This document shows positions 8,655-17,303 of a stretch of DNA of 61,694 bases, piece after piece. The notes under the pieces are model-generated. The model was not told where the DNA came from, ran no database searches, and worked only from the letters and a program-made list of their open reading frames with translations. Origin of the DNA: Anaerolineales bacterium. GTDB taxonomy: Bacteria; Chloroflexota; Anaerolineae; Anaerolineales; Villigracilaceae. Made by a program: the position numbers and the translations under genes. The stretch spans positions 1-61,694 of the forward strand of contig JAFGSI010000051.1 in the NCBI GenBank assembly GCA_016934715.1. The letters run 5' to 3'. Each line of letters opens with the position of its first letter. Position 1 is the first letter of the stretch.

Positions 8655-8717
8655 TTGACAATCTGCGATTCCTTCCGTATAATAGTTTCATTACACAACT
8701 ATTTGGTTACTCAACTA
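8655..8717 (+). promoter_or_regulatory. Consensus promoter and likely operator of the MarR/ABC exporter operon
   Basis: A perfect consensus -35 (TTGACA, 8655-8660) and -10 (TATAAT, 8678-8683) are separated by 17 bases. Directly downstream are two 11-base direct repeats differing at one position (TTACACAACTA 8691-8701 and TTACTCAACTA 8707-8717). The first forms a dyad with TAGTT at 8683-8687. These sit over the transcription start, where a repressor such as the MarR protein encoded at 8812 could block initiation. Autoregulation is inferred from position. Confidence 0.75.
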
Positions 8718-8811
8718 TGTCGGTCGATCTTTCCATAAATCCAGCAGACGAGACTGGAGCGATCGTCGCTTGAAGACCGTCATGCAGAACAGTGATAGTG
8801 GAGGAATCACC

Positions 8812-9255
8812 ATGTCCAATGCTTCCATTTCCGCTCTGATCGACAAATTTTGGGAATCTGTCCCGCCTGCCTGGCACCAGACCCGGGCCCAGATCCGCAG
8901 TGTTGCAGCCGAGAAATTCAACCTGACAGTTGAGCAGTTCCAGGTCTTGCGTCGCATCCGACGGGGAATTAACTCGGTCAGTGCCCTGGCCGACGCCAAC
9001 CGCACCGGGCGCCCGGCTGTCTCCAGAGCAGTTGAGGCACTGGTGCAGAAGGGACTGGTCGACCGGACTACCGACCCGCGCGATAGACGCCATATCCGCT
9101 TGTCCCTGACCGAGGAGGGCGGACGGATCCTGGATGCTATTTTTCGAGCGGCCGAGGACTGGCTGGCGACCCGCTTCGAACGGCTCGCTCCGGCTGATCG
9201 GTCCCATTTGCTCGCAAGCCTGGATCTGCTTCTGGCGGCATTCGACGAACCATAG
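8812..9255 (+). CDS. MarR family transcriptional regulator
   Basis: This 147-residue winged-helix repressor has the MarR layout: dimerisation helix, HTH around 48-75 (V-S-A-L-A-D-A-N-R-T-G-R-P-A-V-S-R-A-V), and a wing with D-P-R-D-R-R-H-I-R-L-S-L-T-E-E-G. Members of this family typically repress drug-efflux genes and release DNA on ligand binding. An in-frame TTG at 8770 would add 14 residues, but GGAGGA at 8800-8805 sits 6 bases before the ATG at 8812, and the shorter form matches the family length. It leads a heterodimeric ABC exporter pair starting 66 bases downstream. Confidence 0.92.
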   Translation: MSNASISALIDKFWESVPPAWHQTRAQIRSVAAEKFNLTVEQFQVLRRIRRGINSVSALADANRTGRPAVSRAVEALVQKGLVDRTTDPRDRRHIRLSLTEEGGRILDAIFRAAEDWLATRFERLAPADRSHLLASLDLLLAAFDEP

Positions 9256-9321
9256 CCGGATGCATTTTCTTCCACTGTCCTGATTCTTATCTCGCGCCTC
9301 TCTTTCTTCCTGGATCGAGCC

Positions 9322-11121
9322 ATGCACTCTCTGTTCAAACTTCGCACTTTCATTAAGCCCTACCTGCCGCAGATCGCCGTCAGCACCTTCAACCTGCTGG
9401 CCCTGACGGGACTGAACCTGTACGTACCGCAGGTGATCCAATCGGTGATCGACGAAGGCCTGCTGCGCAGTGACACCGCCCTTCTGATCCGGGCGGCACT
9501 TGTATTGCTCGGGCTTGGCCTGCTGACCGCCGGGATGGGCGCCTTCATGCGGTACATCTCCGAGTGGATCGGCGGCCACATCGGCTACGACCTGCGCAAC
9601 CGCCTGTACGATCACATCCAGAACCTGCCCTTTTCCTACCACGACCACACCCAGACCGGCCAGTTGATCAGCCGCTGCATCGAGGATGTCCGCTCGGTGC
9701 AGACCTTCATCGGCGGTTCGGTCGTCCGGCTGGGCCAGCTGGTTTTCATGCTCTTCGGAGCGCTGGGGATCATGCTGGCTGCAAATTGGCGGCTGACCCT
9801 GATCGCCGTCCTGCCGGTCATCCCGCTGGCCTTGATCACGTTGCGCTTCGGCAACAAGATCACCGGTCTGTTCTTCCGGGTGGACACCCTGCTTGGTGAC
9901 CTGTCGGCCCGCCTGCAGGAGAACGTCCTGGGTGCCCAGGTGATCCGAGCCTTTGCCCGCGAGCCGCACGAGATCAAGCGCTTTGACGATTCCAACCGCG
10001 AATACTACCGGGCCCGCATCACGGTCATTGGTGAGTGGTCCAAGGTCATGCCGACAACTGACTTTCTGATCACCCTCGGGACGATCCTGATCCTGTGGTT
10101 TGGCGGGCAGATGGTTCTCAATCACACAATGACGATCGGTGGACTGGTCGCCTTCAATGCCTACCTGTTGATGCTGGCCTCGCCGGTCCAGGAGCTGACC
10201 TGGCTGGTCAACGCCGCCGGAGAGGCCTCGGCCGGGGCCCGCCGGGTACTGGAAGTGCTCGACATTGAGCCCGAGATCATCTCGCCGCTCAAGGCGGTGG
10301 TCCTGCCAGCCATGCGCGGCGAGGTCGAGTTCCAATGTGTCACGCTTAAATATCAAGATGAGAAGCGCGACTCGCTGCGGGATATCGACCTGCACGTATC
10401 CCCAAACCAGTTGATCGCCCTGATCGGCCCGACCGGATCGGGCAAGACCTCGCTGGTCAACCTGATCCCGCGCTTTTATGACACCGCGGAAGGGAGACTC
10501 CTGATCGATGGGGTCGACATCCGGACCCTCGACCTGGTCAGCTTGCGGCGCCAGATCGGGATCGTCCTGCAGTCCTCGCTGCTGTTTTCGGACACGATCA
10601 AGGCCAACATCGCTTATGGCCGACCGGAAGCCAGCGACGAGCAGATCACTGCAGCCGCCACAGCGGCCCAGGCCCATGAATTCATTATCGGCCTGGCAGG
10701 TGGCTATGAGACGGTTGTCGGCGAGCGCGGCGTGACCCTCAGCGGCGGACAGCGCCAGCGGATCGCCATCGCACGGGCGCTCTTGATGGACCCGCGTATC
10801 CTGATCCTGGACGATTCGACCTCTTCCGTTGACACCCAGACGGAGGCCCTCATTCAGCAGGCCCTCGACAGGCTGATGGATGGCCGTACGACCTTTGTCA
10901 TCGCCCATCGCCTGAGCACTGTCCGGCGTGCCGATCTGATCGTGGTCATGGACCAGGGCCGTATCGTCCAGCAGGGCACCCATAAAGATTTGATCGCACA
11001 CCCAGGGTTGTACCGCCAGATCCACGACCTGCAGCTGGTACACAACAGATCGGATGAAGAGTTGGAAGAAACAAGACCGGAGAAAATCCAGGCCGTCCGC
11101 AGCAGCGAAGGGTTTGGCTAG
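9322..11121 (+). CDS. Heterodimeric ABC exporter half-transporter, degenerate-site subunit
   Basis: This 599-residue protein has six membrane helices (about 1-320) followed by a nucleotide-binding domain. The Walker A is G-P-T-G-S-G-K-T-S near 369 and the signature is canonical L-S-G-G-Q (473-477). The Walker B is followed by Asp498 rather than the catalytic Glu (I-L-I-L-D-D-S-T). In heterodimeric exporters such as TM287/288 and BmrCD, this Asp subunit contributes the non-hydrolysing site. The partner is encoded 6 bases downstream. Lipid or drug export is the family role; the substrate is unknown. Control by the preceding MarR is inferred. Confidence 0.93.
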   Translation: MHSLFKLRTFIKPYLPQIAVSTFNLLALTGLNLYVPQVIQSVIDEGLLRSDTALLIRAALVLLGLGLLTAGMGAFMRYISEWIGGHIGYDLRNRLYDHIQNLPFSYHDHTQTGQLISRCIEDVRSVQTFIGGSVVRLGQLVFMLFGALGIMLAANWRLTLIAVLPVIPLALITLRFGNKITGLFFRVDTLLGDLSARLQENVLGAQVIRAFAREPHEIKRFDDSNREYYRARITVIGEWSKVMPTTDFLITLGTILILWFGGQMVLNHTMTIGGLVAFNAYLLMLASPVQELTWLVNAAGEASAGARRVLEVLDIEPEIISPLKAVVLPAMRGEVEFQCVTLKYQDEKRDSLRDIDLHVSPNQLIALIGPTGSGKTSLVNLIPRFYDTAEGRLLIDGVDIRTLDLVSLRRQIGIVLQSSLLFSDTIKANIAYGRPEASDEQITAAATAAQAHEFIIGLAGGYETVVGERGVTLSGGQRQRIAIARALLMDPRILILDDSTSSVDTQTEALIQQALDRLMDGRTTFVIAHRLSTVRRADLIVVMDQGRIVQQGTHKDLIAHPGLYRQIHDLQLVHNRSDEELEETRPEKIQAVRSSEGFG

Positions 11122-11127
11122 GCAGCC

Positions 11128-12954
11128 ATGAATAAAACCACCACCATCACCCCTCCCGCTTACGTCACCCAGTCCGAGGAACAGTACTTCAAGCCCTATG
11201 ATCCGCAGGTCGCCCGGCGATTGACCGGGTTCTTAACCCCCTACAAATGGAAGATGGTAATAGCTGCACTGCTGATGCTTGGCGCCACAGCCACCTCCGT
11301 GCTCGGACCTTACTTCGTCAAGATTGCCATCGACTCGGGTCTGGCGGTCGGCGATCTGTCCGTAGTTCGGAACGTCGCCCTGCTCTACCTGGGGGCAGCA
11401 CTCCTGCGCTGGATGTTCATCTACATAAGGGTCAACCTGATGGCTCAAGTTGGCCAGTCGGTGATCTATGATCTGCGCAAGATCCTCTTCGACCGGCTGC
11501 AGCAGTTTTCACTGGGCTTCTTCAGTCGCTACTCGGTCGGGCGGGTCATCACCCGGATCATCAACGACGTTGAGACCCTGCGCGAATTCATCACCTGGGC
11601 CGTCCTAGCCATTGCCCGCGACCTGTTCGCCCTGATTGGCATCGTAGTCGCCATGCTGGCCCTGAATGTGCGTCTATCGCTGCTGACCTTCGCCACCATT
11701 CCGTTGATGGTCCTGGCGACATACATCTTTCGCAGGAACCTGCGCATCGCTTACCGCAGGGTACGGGCGGCTATTTCGTGGGTCAACTCGGTGCTGGCCG
11801 AGAACATCAATGGCATTCGGGTCGTGCAGGCCTTCAGCCGGCAGAAGCACAACTACGAATCCTTCCAGAACTACACCAACCGCTACCACCTGCAGACCGT
11901 GATCCACTCTGCAAAGGTGGCTGCGGCTTTCCTGCCGGTGGTGGACATCCTGGGTGCCCTGGCCGTGGCGGCCATCGTCTGGCTGGGCGGTTCGACGGTG
12001 ATTGCCACCCATGGGACCCCCTTGCTTGGCGAACCGATCACCGCCGGCGTACTGGTGGCCTTTGTCCTGTACATCGATCGCTTTTTCGATCCGATCCGTG
12101 ACCTGTTCCGCCGCTACGACACGCTCCAGTCAGCCATGGCCGGAGGGGAGCGGCTCCTGACTCTCCTGGACACGCCGATCGAGGTTGAGGACGCTGCCGG
12201 TGCAGTCAGGCTGCCGATCATCCAGGGCCGCCTCCGCTTCGAGGATCTCTCTTTCCACTATTCGGACGACCCGACCCCGGTCCTTGAGCACATCGACCTG
12301 GAAATCCAGCCCGGTGAGACTGTTGCCCTGGTCGGCGAGACCGGGGCCGGGAAGACCACCCTGGTCAAGCTGGTCTCGCGCTTCCATGACCCGACCGGAG
12401 GGCGGATCCTGGTCGATGGACACGACCTGCGCCAGGTGACCCAGGCCAGCCTGCGTTCCCAGATGGGAGTTGTGCTGCAGGACCCCTTCCTGTTCAACGG
12501 GACGGTTAAGGAGAACATCCTCTTCGGCCGGTTGGAGGCCACGGATGCCGAAGTCGAGGCTGCCGCCCGGGCTGTAGGGGCTCACGAGTTCATTGTCAAC
12601 CTGAAGAATGGCTACGAGACCTCGGTCGAGGAGGGCGGCGTGCTGCTCTCGGTCGGGCAGCGCCAGTTGATCTCCTTTGCCCGTGCCCTGCTGGCTGACC
12701 CGCGCATCTTGATCCTCGATGAGGCTACTTCGTCGGTCGATACCCAGACCGAACTGGTCATTCAGAGAGCCTTGAACCGCCTGCTCAAAGGCCGCACTTC
12801 ACTGGTCATTGCTCATCGCTTGAGCACGATCACCACTGCCGACCGGATCGTGGTCATCCAGGATGGCAAACTGATCGAGCAGGGGAGCCACGCCGACCTG
12901 ATGGCCAGCCAGGGTATGTACTACGATCTGTATCAGGCCGGATTTCAGGAGTAG
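11128..12954 (+). CDS. Heterodimeric ABC exporter half-transporter, catalytic subunit
   Basis: This 608-residue partner has a roughly 45-residue N-terminal extension before six membrane helices and a nucleotide-binding domain. The Walker A is G-E-T-G-A-G-K-T-T (403-411). The signature is the variant L-S-V-G-Q (507-511). The Walker B carries the catalytic Glu532 (L-D-E-A-T-S-S-V-D). The variant signature here complements the Asp-bearing Walker B of the upstream subunit, so one composite ATP site is degenerate and the other canonical. The gene follows its partner after 6 bases, giving a matched stoichiometry. Confidence 0.93.
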   Translation: MNKTTTITPPAYVTQSEEQYFKPYDPQVARRLTGFLTPYKWKMVIAALLMLGATATSVLGPYFVKIAIDSGLAVGDLSVVRNVALLYLGAALLRWMFIYIRVNLMAQVGQSVIYDLRKILFDRLQQFSLGFFSRYSVGRVITRIINDVETLREFITWAVLAIARDLFALIGIVVAMLALNVRLSLLTFATIPLMVLATYIFRRNLRIAYRRVRAAISWVNSVLAENINGIRVVQAFSRQKHNYESFQNYTNRYHLQTVIHSAKVAAAFLPVVDILGALAVAAIVWLGGSTVIATHGTPLLGEPITAGVLVAFVLYIDRFFDPIRDLFRRYDTLQSAMAGGERLLTLLDTPIEVEDAAGAVRLPIIQGRLRFEDLSFHYSDDPTPVLEHIDLEIQPGETVALVGETGAGKTTLVKLVSRFHDPTGGRILVDGHDLRQVTQASLRSQMGVVLQDPFLFNGTVKENILFGRLEATDAEVEAAARAVGAHEFIVNLKNGYETSVEEGGVLLSVGQRQLISFARALLADPRILILDEATSSVDTQTELVIQRALNRLLKGRTSLVIAHRLSTITTADRIVVIQDGKLIEQGSHADLMASQGMYYDLYQAGFQE

Positions 12955-12978
12955 AATCATCCCCGAGGAGGTACGGTC

Positions 12979-13479
12979 ATGTCCGAGCGGAGACCCGATC
13001 CAGCCGAAGCGGCGGCAGGACTGCGGAATTTGGCCCTGATGATCGATCCGGCCCAGGTGGGGATCGAGCCGTCAAAGGCCAATCCTCGCGTCTGGGGCGT
13101 ATTGATGGAACTGGGCATGGGTGAAGCGGTGGTGACGCTCGTGTCGCTGGCTGACGGCACCACCAGCATGTACTTCTCGACTGGCGGGGGATATCTTGGT
13201 TCAGGGGAAGACCCCGATGCTGCGCGGGCCTCGAAAGATCTTGTGCTCAAGGCGGAGAAGTCCCTGGATCACATTCCGGAAGCTGCTACGTGCCCCCAGC
13301 CTCGACCAGGGAATGTGAGCTTCCATGTCTTGACATTCGATGGTCACCGCTCGATCGAGGCCGCGGAAGCCGAGATCCGGGACCGCAGGCATCCGCTGTT
13401 CAGCCTGTATGGATACGGCCAGAATGTCATTACCCAGGTCCGCCTGCTGCACGAGCGCAAACAGGCCTCCAGAACCTGA
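12979..13479 (+). CDS. Conserved hypothetical protein
   Basis: This 166-residue cytoplasmic protein is one I do not recognise by family. It has a compact alpha/beta pattern with a central V-V-T-L-V-S-L-A-D-G-T-T-S-M-Y-F-S-T-G-G-G-Y segment (about 50-72), a helix after it, and a second strand-rich half containing F-H-V-L-T-F-D-G-H. The start is well supported by GAGGAGG a few bases upstream. It follows the ABC exporter by 24 bases and may share its transcript, but nothing in the sequence ties it to transport. Confidence 0.7.
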   Translation: MSERRPDPAEAAAGLRNLALMIDPAQVGIEPSKANPRVWGVLMELGMGEAVVTLVSLADGTTSMYFSTGGGYLGSGEDPDAARASKDLVLKAEKSLDHIPEAATCPQPRPGNVSFHVLTFDGHRSIEAAEAEIRDRRHPLFSLYGYGQNVITQVRLLHERKQASRT

Positions 13480-13670
13480 CCTCACTACCGGGGAGGTGCT
13501 GCGGTGGGTCCTGCTGCCAGGATCGTGCCCCGTCTATCGGGTCTGTGGATGGCCTGCACCATCCGCGACTGCCGGCCAGCCCCCCCCTTCTCGCGGTGAC
13601 ACCGACCTCTCTATTGAACGATCCTTTCCGCCTCTTCTGGTGTACACCCAACTGTGGTTAAATCCGATCC

Positions 13671-14783
13671 ATGCGCATCAAACCAGAGCTTGGATTTGCC
13701 CTGATCCTGATCTCACTTACTGCCTGCGGGACGCCGGCCGTTCCTGCGGTCCCCGGCCTGCCGCCGCCCGAGGTGACGATCGTCCCGGCCGCATCTGGAC
13801 TGCCGACCGAAACGGTCACACTCACACTGACCGCCTCCGCCACTCCGTTCGATCCAATCTTCCCCTTCACGATCGCTGGCCTGCGGGCCCGCGACTATCC
13901 TGGAGGTGAGGTCCGCATCCTGGAATTGCTGGAATCGAACGCCGACTACACTCGCTACCTGATCGCCTACCCCAGTGACGGGCTGTCCATCACCGGGATC
14001 ATGCAGATCCCTGGCGGGGAGGGCCCTTTTCCGGTGCTGATCCTCAACCATGGGTATTACACCCGCAGTCGGTACTATTCCGGCCGGGGGACCGAGGAAG
14101 CCGCGGTATTCTTCAACCGGGCCGGCTACCTGACCCTGGCCCCCGACTACCGCTCCTGGGGTGGCTCTGATGTGGGCTATTCCCTCTTCCACACTGGCCT
14201 GGTGATCGATGTGCTGAACCTGCTCGGTTCGATTTCCTCGATCCCGGCTGCCGACCCGGACCGGATCGGGATGTGGGGGCACAGCATGGGCGGGGGGATC
14301 ACGACCCGGGTGCTGATGATCGACTCGCGTCTCCGGGCTGCATTCCTTCACGCCCCCAATTCGGCTGACGATGCTGACCTGATCGCCCGCTGGGGGACCG
14401 GCTGCGTTGGGGACGCAGCTTTCGCCGACTGTCCCCATGCTGATCTGCTGCCCTCCAGTCTTGCCTCGGACCTGGTCCAGGCCTACCTGCAGGCTGCTGC
14501 GGATCCAGTGCTGCTGCGCCAGATCGCTCCCTGTTATCACCTTGCTTACATCAGTGTCCCGGTGCAGATTCACATCGGCTCGGCCGATGGTCAGGCGATC
14601 AGCGAGACGCCGCCTGAATGGTCCGAGAATCTTTATCAGGGGATGCTGGCCGCCGGCGTGGACGTGGACTACTTTGTCTATCCCGGGGAGGGGCACTTCT
14701 TCCAGGCGGCTGCCTGGGAACTGATGATGACCCGGGCGGTGGAATTCTTCGACCGGCACGTCAAAGGGGGGGCCAGTCCATGA
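13671..14783 (+). CDS. Alpha/beta-hydrolase lipoprotein (dienelactone hydrolase / prolyl oligopeptidase-like)
   Basis: This 370-residue serine hydrolase is probably anchored outside the membrane. The N-terminus is a lipoprotein signal with lipobox L-T-A-C (Cys19), followed by a Pro/Thr/Ala-rich stalk to about residue 60. The hydrolase domain has the oxyanion-side H-G-Y region (about 126), the nucleophile elbow G-H-S-M-G with Ser205, a likely acid Asp in G-S-A-D-G (about 305) and His in P-G-E-G-H (about 343). An internal motif A-P-D-Y-R-S-W-G-G-S resembles dienelactone-hydrolase or S9-type esterases. The natural substrate is unknown. No strong Shine-Dalgarno is visible before the ATG. Confidence 0.85.
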   Translation: MRIKPELGFALILISLTACGTPAVPAVPGLPPPEVTIVPAASGLPTETVTLTLTASATPFDPIFPFTIAGLRARDYPGGEVRILELLESNADYTRYLIAYPSDGLSITGIMQIPGGEGPFPVLILNHGYYTRSRYYSGRGTEEAAVFFNRAGYLTLAPDYRSWGGSDVGYSLFHTGLVIDVLNLLGSISSIPAADPDRIGMWGHSMGGGITTRVLMIDSRLRAAFLHAPNSADDADLIARWGTGCVGDAAFADCPHADLLPSSLASDLVQAYLQAAADPVLLRQIAPCYHLAYISVPVQIHIGSADGQAISETPPEWSENLYQGMLAAGVDVDYFVYPGEGHFFQAAAWELMMTRAVEFFDRHVKGGASP

Positions 14784-14841
14784 TCTACCCATCGCAACGC
14801 TGCATCCTCCCGAAACCGGGGACTCGCTATATACTTACCGC

Positions 14842-15624
14842 ATGCCTGACCTGACCAGCCTGCAAAATCCGCGTGTCAAATCTATCGTCAAGCTGCGCGC
14901 CGACAAACGCAAGCGTGCGCGCGAGGGCCTGATGCTCGTCGAGGGCTGCTACGAGCTGGAGCTGGCCTTGACCAGCGGAATTCATCCGCAGGAGGTGTAC
15001 TTCTGTGAAGAATTGGCCGGCGGCAAGATCGTCCGCGGTCTGGATCTGACGCCGGTGACGGTCGCCCGGCACGTCTTTGAAAAGATGTCGCACCGCGAGG
15101 GACCTGATGGCTGGCTGGCTGTCGTCCCGATCCCGCAGCGGACATTGAACTTGCTTCCGCTTCCGCCAGCGCCTTTCTTCGTCCTGGCCGAGTCGGTCGA
15201 GAAGCCCGGCAATCTGGGCGCCATCCTGCGCACTGCCGACGCGGCCGGCGTGGACGGCCTGCTGGTCTGTGACCCGCGCACCGACATCTACAACCCGAAT
15301 GCGGTGCGGGCCAGCCGCGGGACGCTGTTCACTGTCCCGACCGTGCAGACCGGGAATGCTGAAGCGCTGGACTTCCTGCGGGCCAGGGGCATTCGCATTC
15401 TGGCAGCCACCCCGCACGCTGACCACCTCTATTCAAATGTGGACCTGCGCGGCCCGGTCTGTCTGGCCGTCGGCAGCGAAGATGCGGGCCTGACCGACTT
15501 TTGGATGGAGCAGGCTGACCTGAAGGTCAGGATCCCGATGGCCGGACGGGTCAACTCGCTCAATGTCTCGACCTCGGCTGCGATCCTGCTCTACGAGGTC
15601 GTGCGGCAGCGGGGAAAACGATAG
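14842..15624 (+). CDS. TrmH family (SpoU) RNA 2'-O-methyltransferase
   Basis: This 260-residue enzyme has an N-terminal RNA-binding domain (N-P-R-V-K near residue 9) and a C-terminal SPOUT domain with the deep trefoil knot. The three SpoU motifs are visible: N-L-G-A-I-L-R-T-A-D (about 122), V-G-S-E-D-A-G-L (about 210) and the knot motif I-P-M-A-G-R-V-N-S-L-N-V-S (about 230-242). It should use S-adenosylmethionine to 2'-O-methylate a ribose, most often in 23S rRNA or tRNA; the exact position cannot be inferred. The ATG lies 58 bases after the hydrolase stop. Confidence 0.93.
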   Translation: MPDLTSLQNPRVKSIVKLRADKRKRAREGLMLVEGCYELELALTSGIHPQEVYFCEELAGGKIVRGLDLTPVTVARHVFEKMSHREGPDGWLAVVPIPQRTLNLLPLPPAPFFVLAESVEKPGNLGAILRTADAAGVDGLLVCDPRTDIYNPNAVRASRGTLFTVPTVQTGNAEALDFLRARGIRILAATPHADHLYSNVDLRGPVCLAVGSEDAGLTDFWMEQADLKVRIPMAGRVNSLNVSTSAAILLYEVVRQRGKR

Positions 15625-15842
15625 GCTTTCGGCGGGGCGCAGGCAGTGCCCGGGGAGGAGGATGCCTCCCTATGGGGACCTTGACGGCGGCGAAAGCCGA
15701 TGATAGCCTCTGCGCAACACTTGAGAGGAAAGGAGGCTCGTTTCAAATGCAAAATAGCAAAGCGTTCGAATCCATCGTATTGAGCGCGCCTCCAGGGTTT
15801 GGATAGGGTCGGACTCGCGGATCCATCCGTTATATCGAATCC
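15624..15842 (+). ncRNA. Candidate structured RNA upstream of a terminator
   Basis: About 220 bases without a convincing ORF contain several nested complements. GGCTTTCG (15624-15631) pairs with CGAAAGCC (15691-15698), GGGAGG pairs with CCTCCC around 15654-15670, and TAGCCTC pairs with GAGGCT around 15705-15738. The region ends at a textbook terminator (15843-15872). It could be a small RNA or a long leader. I could not match it to a known riboswitch or housekeeping RNA, and no promoter was identified, so it may also be the 3' UTR of the methyltransferase gene. Confidence 0.3.
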
Positions 15843-15872
15843 AACCGCAGGCGCCTCGGCCTGCGGTTTTTT
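15843..15872 (+). terminator. Intrinsic terminator
   Basis: A perfect 10-bp stem (15843-15852 with 15859-15868) with a 6-base loop is followed by a run of six T. It would end transcripts of the RNA methyltransferase gene or of the candidate RNA upstream. Confidence 0.85.
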
Positions 15873-15894
15873 GTTTACAGAGGAACCTTTCAAG

Positions 15895-16415
15895 ATGTAC
15901 ATTCGTGAGTGCAACCCACCGGATGATCCAGGGATCACCGGGATCCACAACACTTTCAGACCAGACCGCAGATCTTTACCCATTCGGGTTCGATCGGTTT
16001 GCCTGTCTGGACCCTTGCAGAAAGACCTGTGATGACTGATGTCCACGATGGCAATTCCTATGTGAAGGTTCGCAAGGGCGAACGCCCTGTCTTCGACTTC
16101 TAGGATGCCTGCTTCGCCTGGAGCGCCAAAGAACTGGACGATCCCTGGGATGGGTGGGGTGGTGGTGTGCACACCTGCTGGCCCCGCATCATCGCCGGGA
16201 TTTCATGCAGCGCTGCATGGAACAGGTGCTGCAGGGCATGCTCGCGAAAACTCTCCCGATCGCGCTTGGCTGGACAATCTGCCGTTCTTCAGTACGGTCG
16301 TTGCTGTGGAGGCCCTGATGTGCCACCTGGGATCCGCGGCGGACAACGAGCTCCCGATTGAAGACGAGGGGGCGATCAGGTATCTCATCCACTGTGGCGA
16401 GCAGAACTTCCCGTA
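15895..16415 (+). pseudogene. Possible decayed GNAT acetyltransferase and otherwise gene-free stretch
   Basis: An ATG at 15895 opens M-Y-I-R-E-C-N-P-P-D-D-P-G-I-T-G-I-H-N, which resembles the first strand and helix of GNAT acetyltransferases. The frame ends after about 45 codons, and the remaining fragments lie in different frames without a clear acetyl-CoA motif. I read it as a degraded gene at best. No other gene is supported between 15873 and 16526. Confidence 0.25.
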
Positions 16416-16470
16416 GCGGCTCCCTTACGACCCGGTCTCTTCTCCCACAACCCATTCCAGCTTGCCTGAT

Positions 16471-16514
16471 CACGTCAACGGACCCGGCCCCAAAAAGCCG
16501 GATCCGTTGACGTG
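16471..16514 (+). terminator. Long hairpin upstream of the TetR promoter
   Basis: A perfect 12-bp stem (16471-16482 with 16503-16514) continues after one mismatch into a further 5 bp (16484-16488 with 16497-16501). It has an 8-base loop rich in C and A. There is no T-run. It ends 12 bases before the -35 element of the tetR promoter and could insulate that promoter or act as a weak terminator. Confidence 0.5.
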
Positions 16515-16526
16515 GGGAACTTCCTC

Positions 16527-16583
16527 TTGACATGTGAATGCATAAGTCATATAATATGAACTAGAGGTTCATATTATATGACT
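16527..16583 (+). promoter_or_regulatory. Consensus promoter overlapped by a 39-bp perfect palindromic operator
   Basis: The -35 is TTGACA (16527-16532) and the -10 is TATAAT (16550-16555), with 17 bases between them. The left arm of a perfect 17-bp inverted repeat (16545-16561; 5-base centre; right arm 16567-16583) includes the entire -10. The right arm includes the ATG of the tetR gene at 16578. A repressor bound here would cover the -10, the start site and the start codon. Binding by the encoded TetR protein is inferred from position and symmetry. Confidence 0.85.
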
Positions 16584-17303
16584 TTCCCGGAATGGACACA
16601 ATTCCAGACGCGCGTCCTCGAGTTTGAGGTCCAGGGCCTGGTGACGCGCACCTTTCGCAGGCTAGATCCACAACGCCAGCAGGCTGTCGTGCAGGCCATC
16701 CTGGACGAGGCAGGGGAGAAGGGTCCGGCGGCGATCAACATCAAGCAGGTCGCCGGGCGGGCTGGGGTCTCGGTTGGGTCGCTTTACCAGTACTTTGGCA
16801 ATCGGGATGGGTTGATGGCCTTCGCTGTCGCCCTGTGCGTGCGCTACATGACCGATATGTTCGCCGAATCGCGGCCGTACCTGGTGGCGATGCCACTGCG
16901 GGAGGCGCTCGCGGCCTACCTGTCCTACGGCATTGAGTGGGGCGCGACGCAGGTCGGTCTGATCCGTTTCTTCGGGCGGGCGGCTTACCAGGGCGACCCG
17001 AACCTGGCTGAAGGCGTTGTCCGGCCGGTGGCAGTTGCCATGCGCGACCTGACCCGCGATATCCTGCTCGCTGCCCGGGAGCGGGGCGAACTGCGCTCCG
17101 ACCTGGACCTGGAAGCCGCGGCTCGCCTCGTCAACCTGTGGCTGATTGCCCTGGGCGACAGTCAGATGCTGCCCTATCTCAACATCTACTACCAGGTCGT
17201 CGATGAGGCTGTCCCGTTCGAACGGGTGTTGAAAGGCCTGCTCGACCTACTCGAGCACGGATTGTTGGAAGGAACAAAGGGTCCTGCTCACGCGCCATTT
17301 TGA
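16578..17303 (+). CDS. TetR/AcrR family transcriptional regulator
   Basis: This 241-residue regulator has a helix-turn-helix at about 30-75 (Q-V-A-G-R-A-G-V-S-V-G-S-L-Y-Q-Y-F-G-N-R-D-G-L), the canonical TetR signature. The helical remainder forms the ligand-binding and dimer domain. It probably represses its own promoter and the downstream oxidoreductase and ABC-2 exporter genes. The 5' leader would be only about 16 bases, with GAGG at 16564-16567, 10 bases from the ATG. The coding start lies inside the operator palindrome, which is unusual. About 27 residues precede the HTH, longer than in many family members. Confidence 0.93.
   Translation: MTFPEWTQFQTRVLEFEVQGLVTRTFRRLDPQRQQAVVQAILDEAGEKGPAAINIKQVAGRAGVSVGSLYQYFGNRDGLMAFAVALCVRYMTDMFAESRPYLVAMPLREALAAYLSYGIEWGATQVGLIRFFGRAAYQGDPNLAEGVVRPVAVAMRDLTRDILLAARERGELRSDLDLEAAARLVNLWLIALGDSQMLPYLNIYYQVVDEAVPFERVLKGLLDLLEHGLLEGTKGPAHAPF

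Noticed and set aside
8707-11043. A 778-codon open frame on the minus strand opposite the first ABC half-transporter and marR
   Set aside because: It mirrors the codon pattern of the well-supported ABC and MarR genes and shows no domain; long antisense frames are common in GC-rich DNA.
15764-15780. GTTCGAATC resembling a tRNA T-loop
   Set aside because: No flanking T-stem, acceptor stem, anticodon arm or D-loop could be formed around it.
15796-15872. A GGGTCGGACTCGCGG stretch before a terminator, resembling the conserved T-box sequence
   Set aside because: The key UGGN bulge is not matched, no stem I or specifier features were found, and no aminoacyl-tRNA or amino-acid gene follows.
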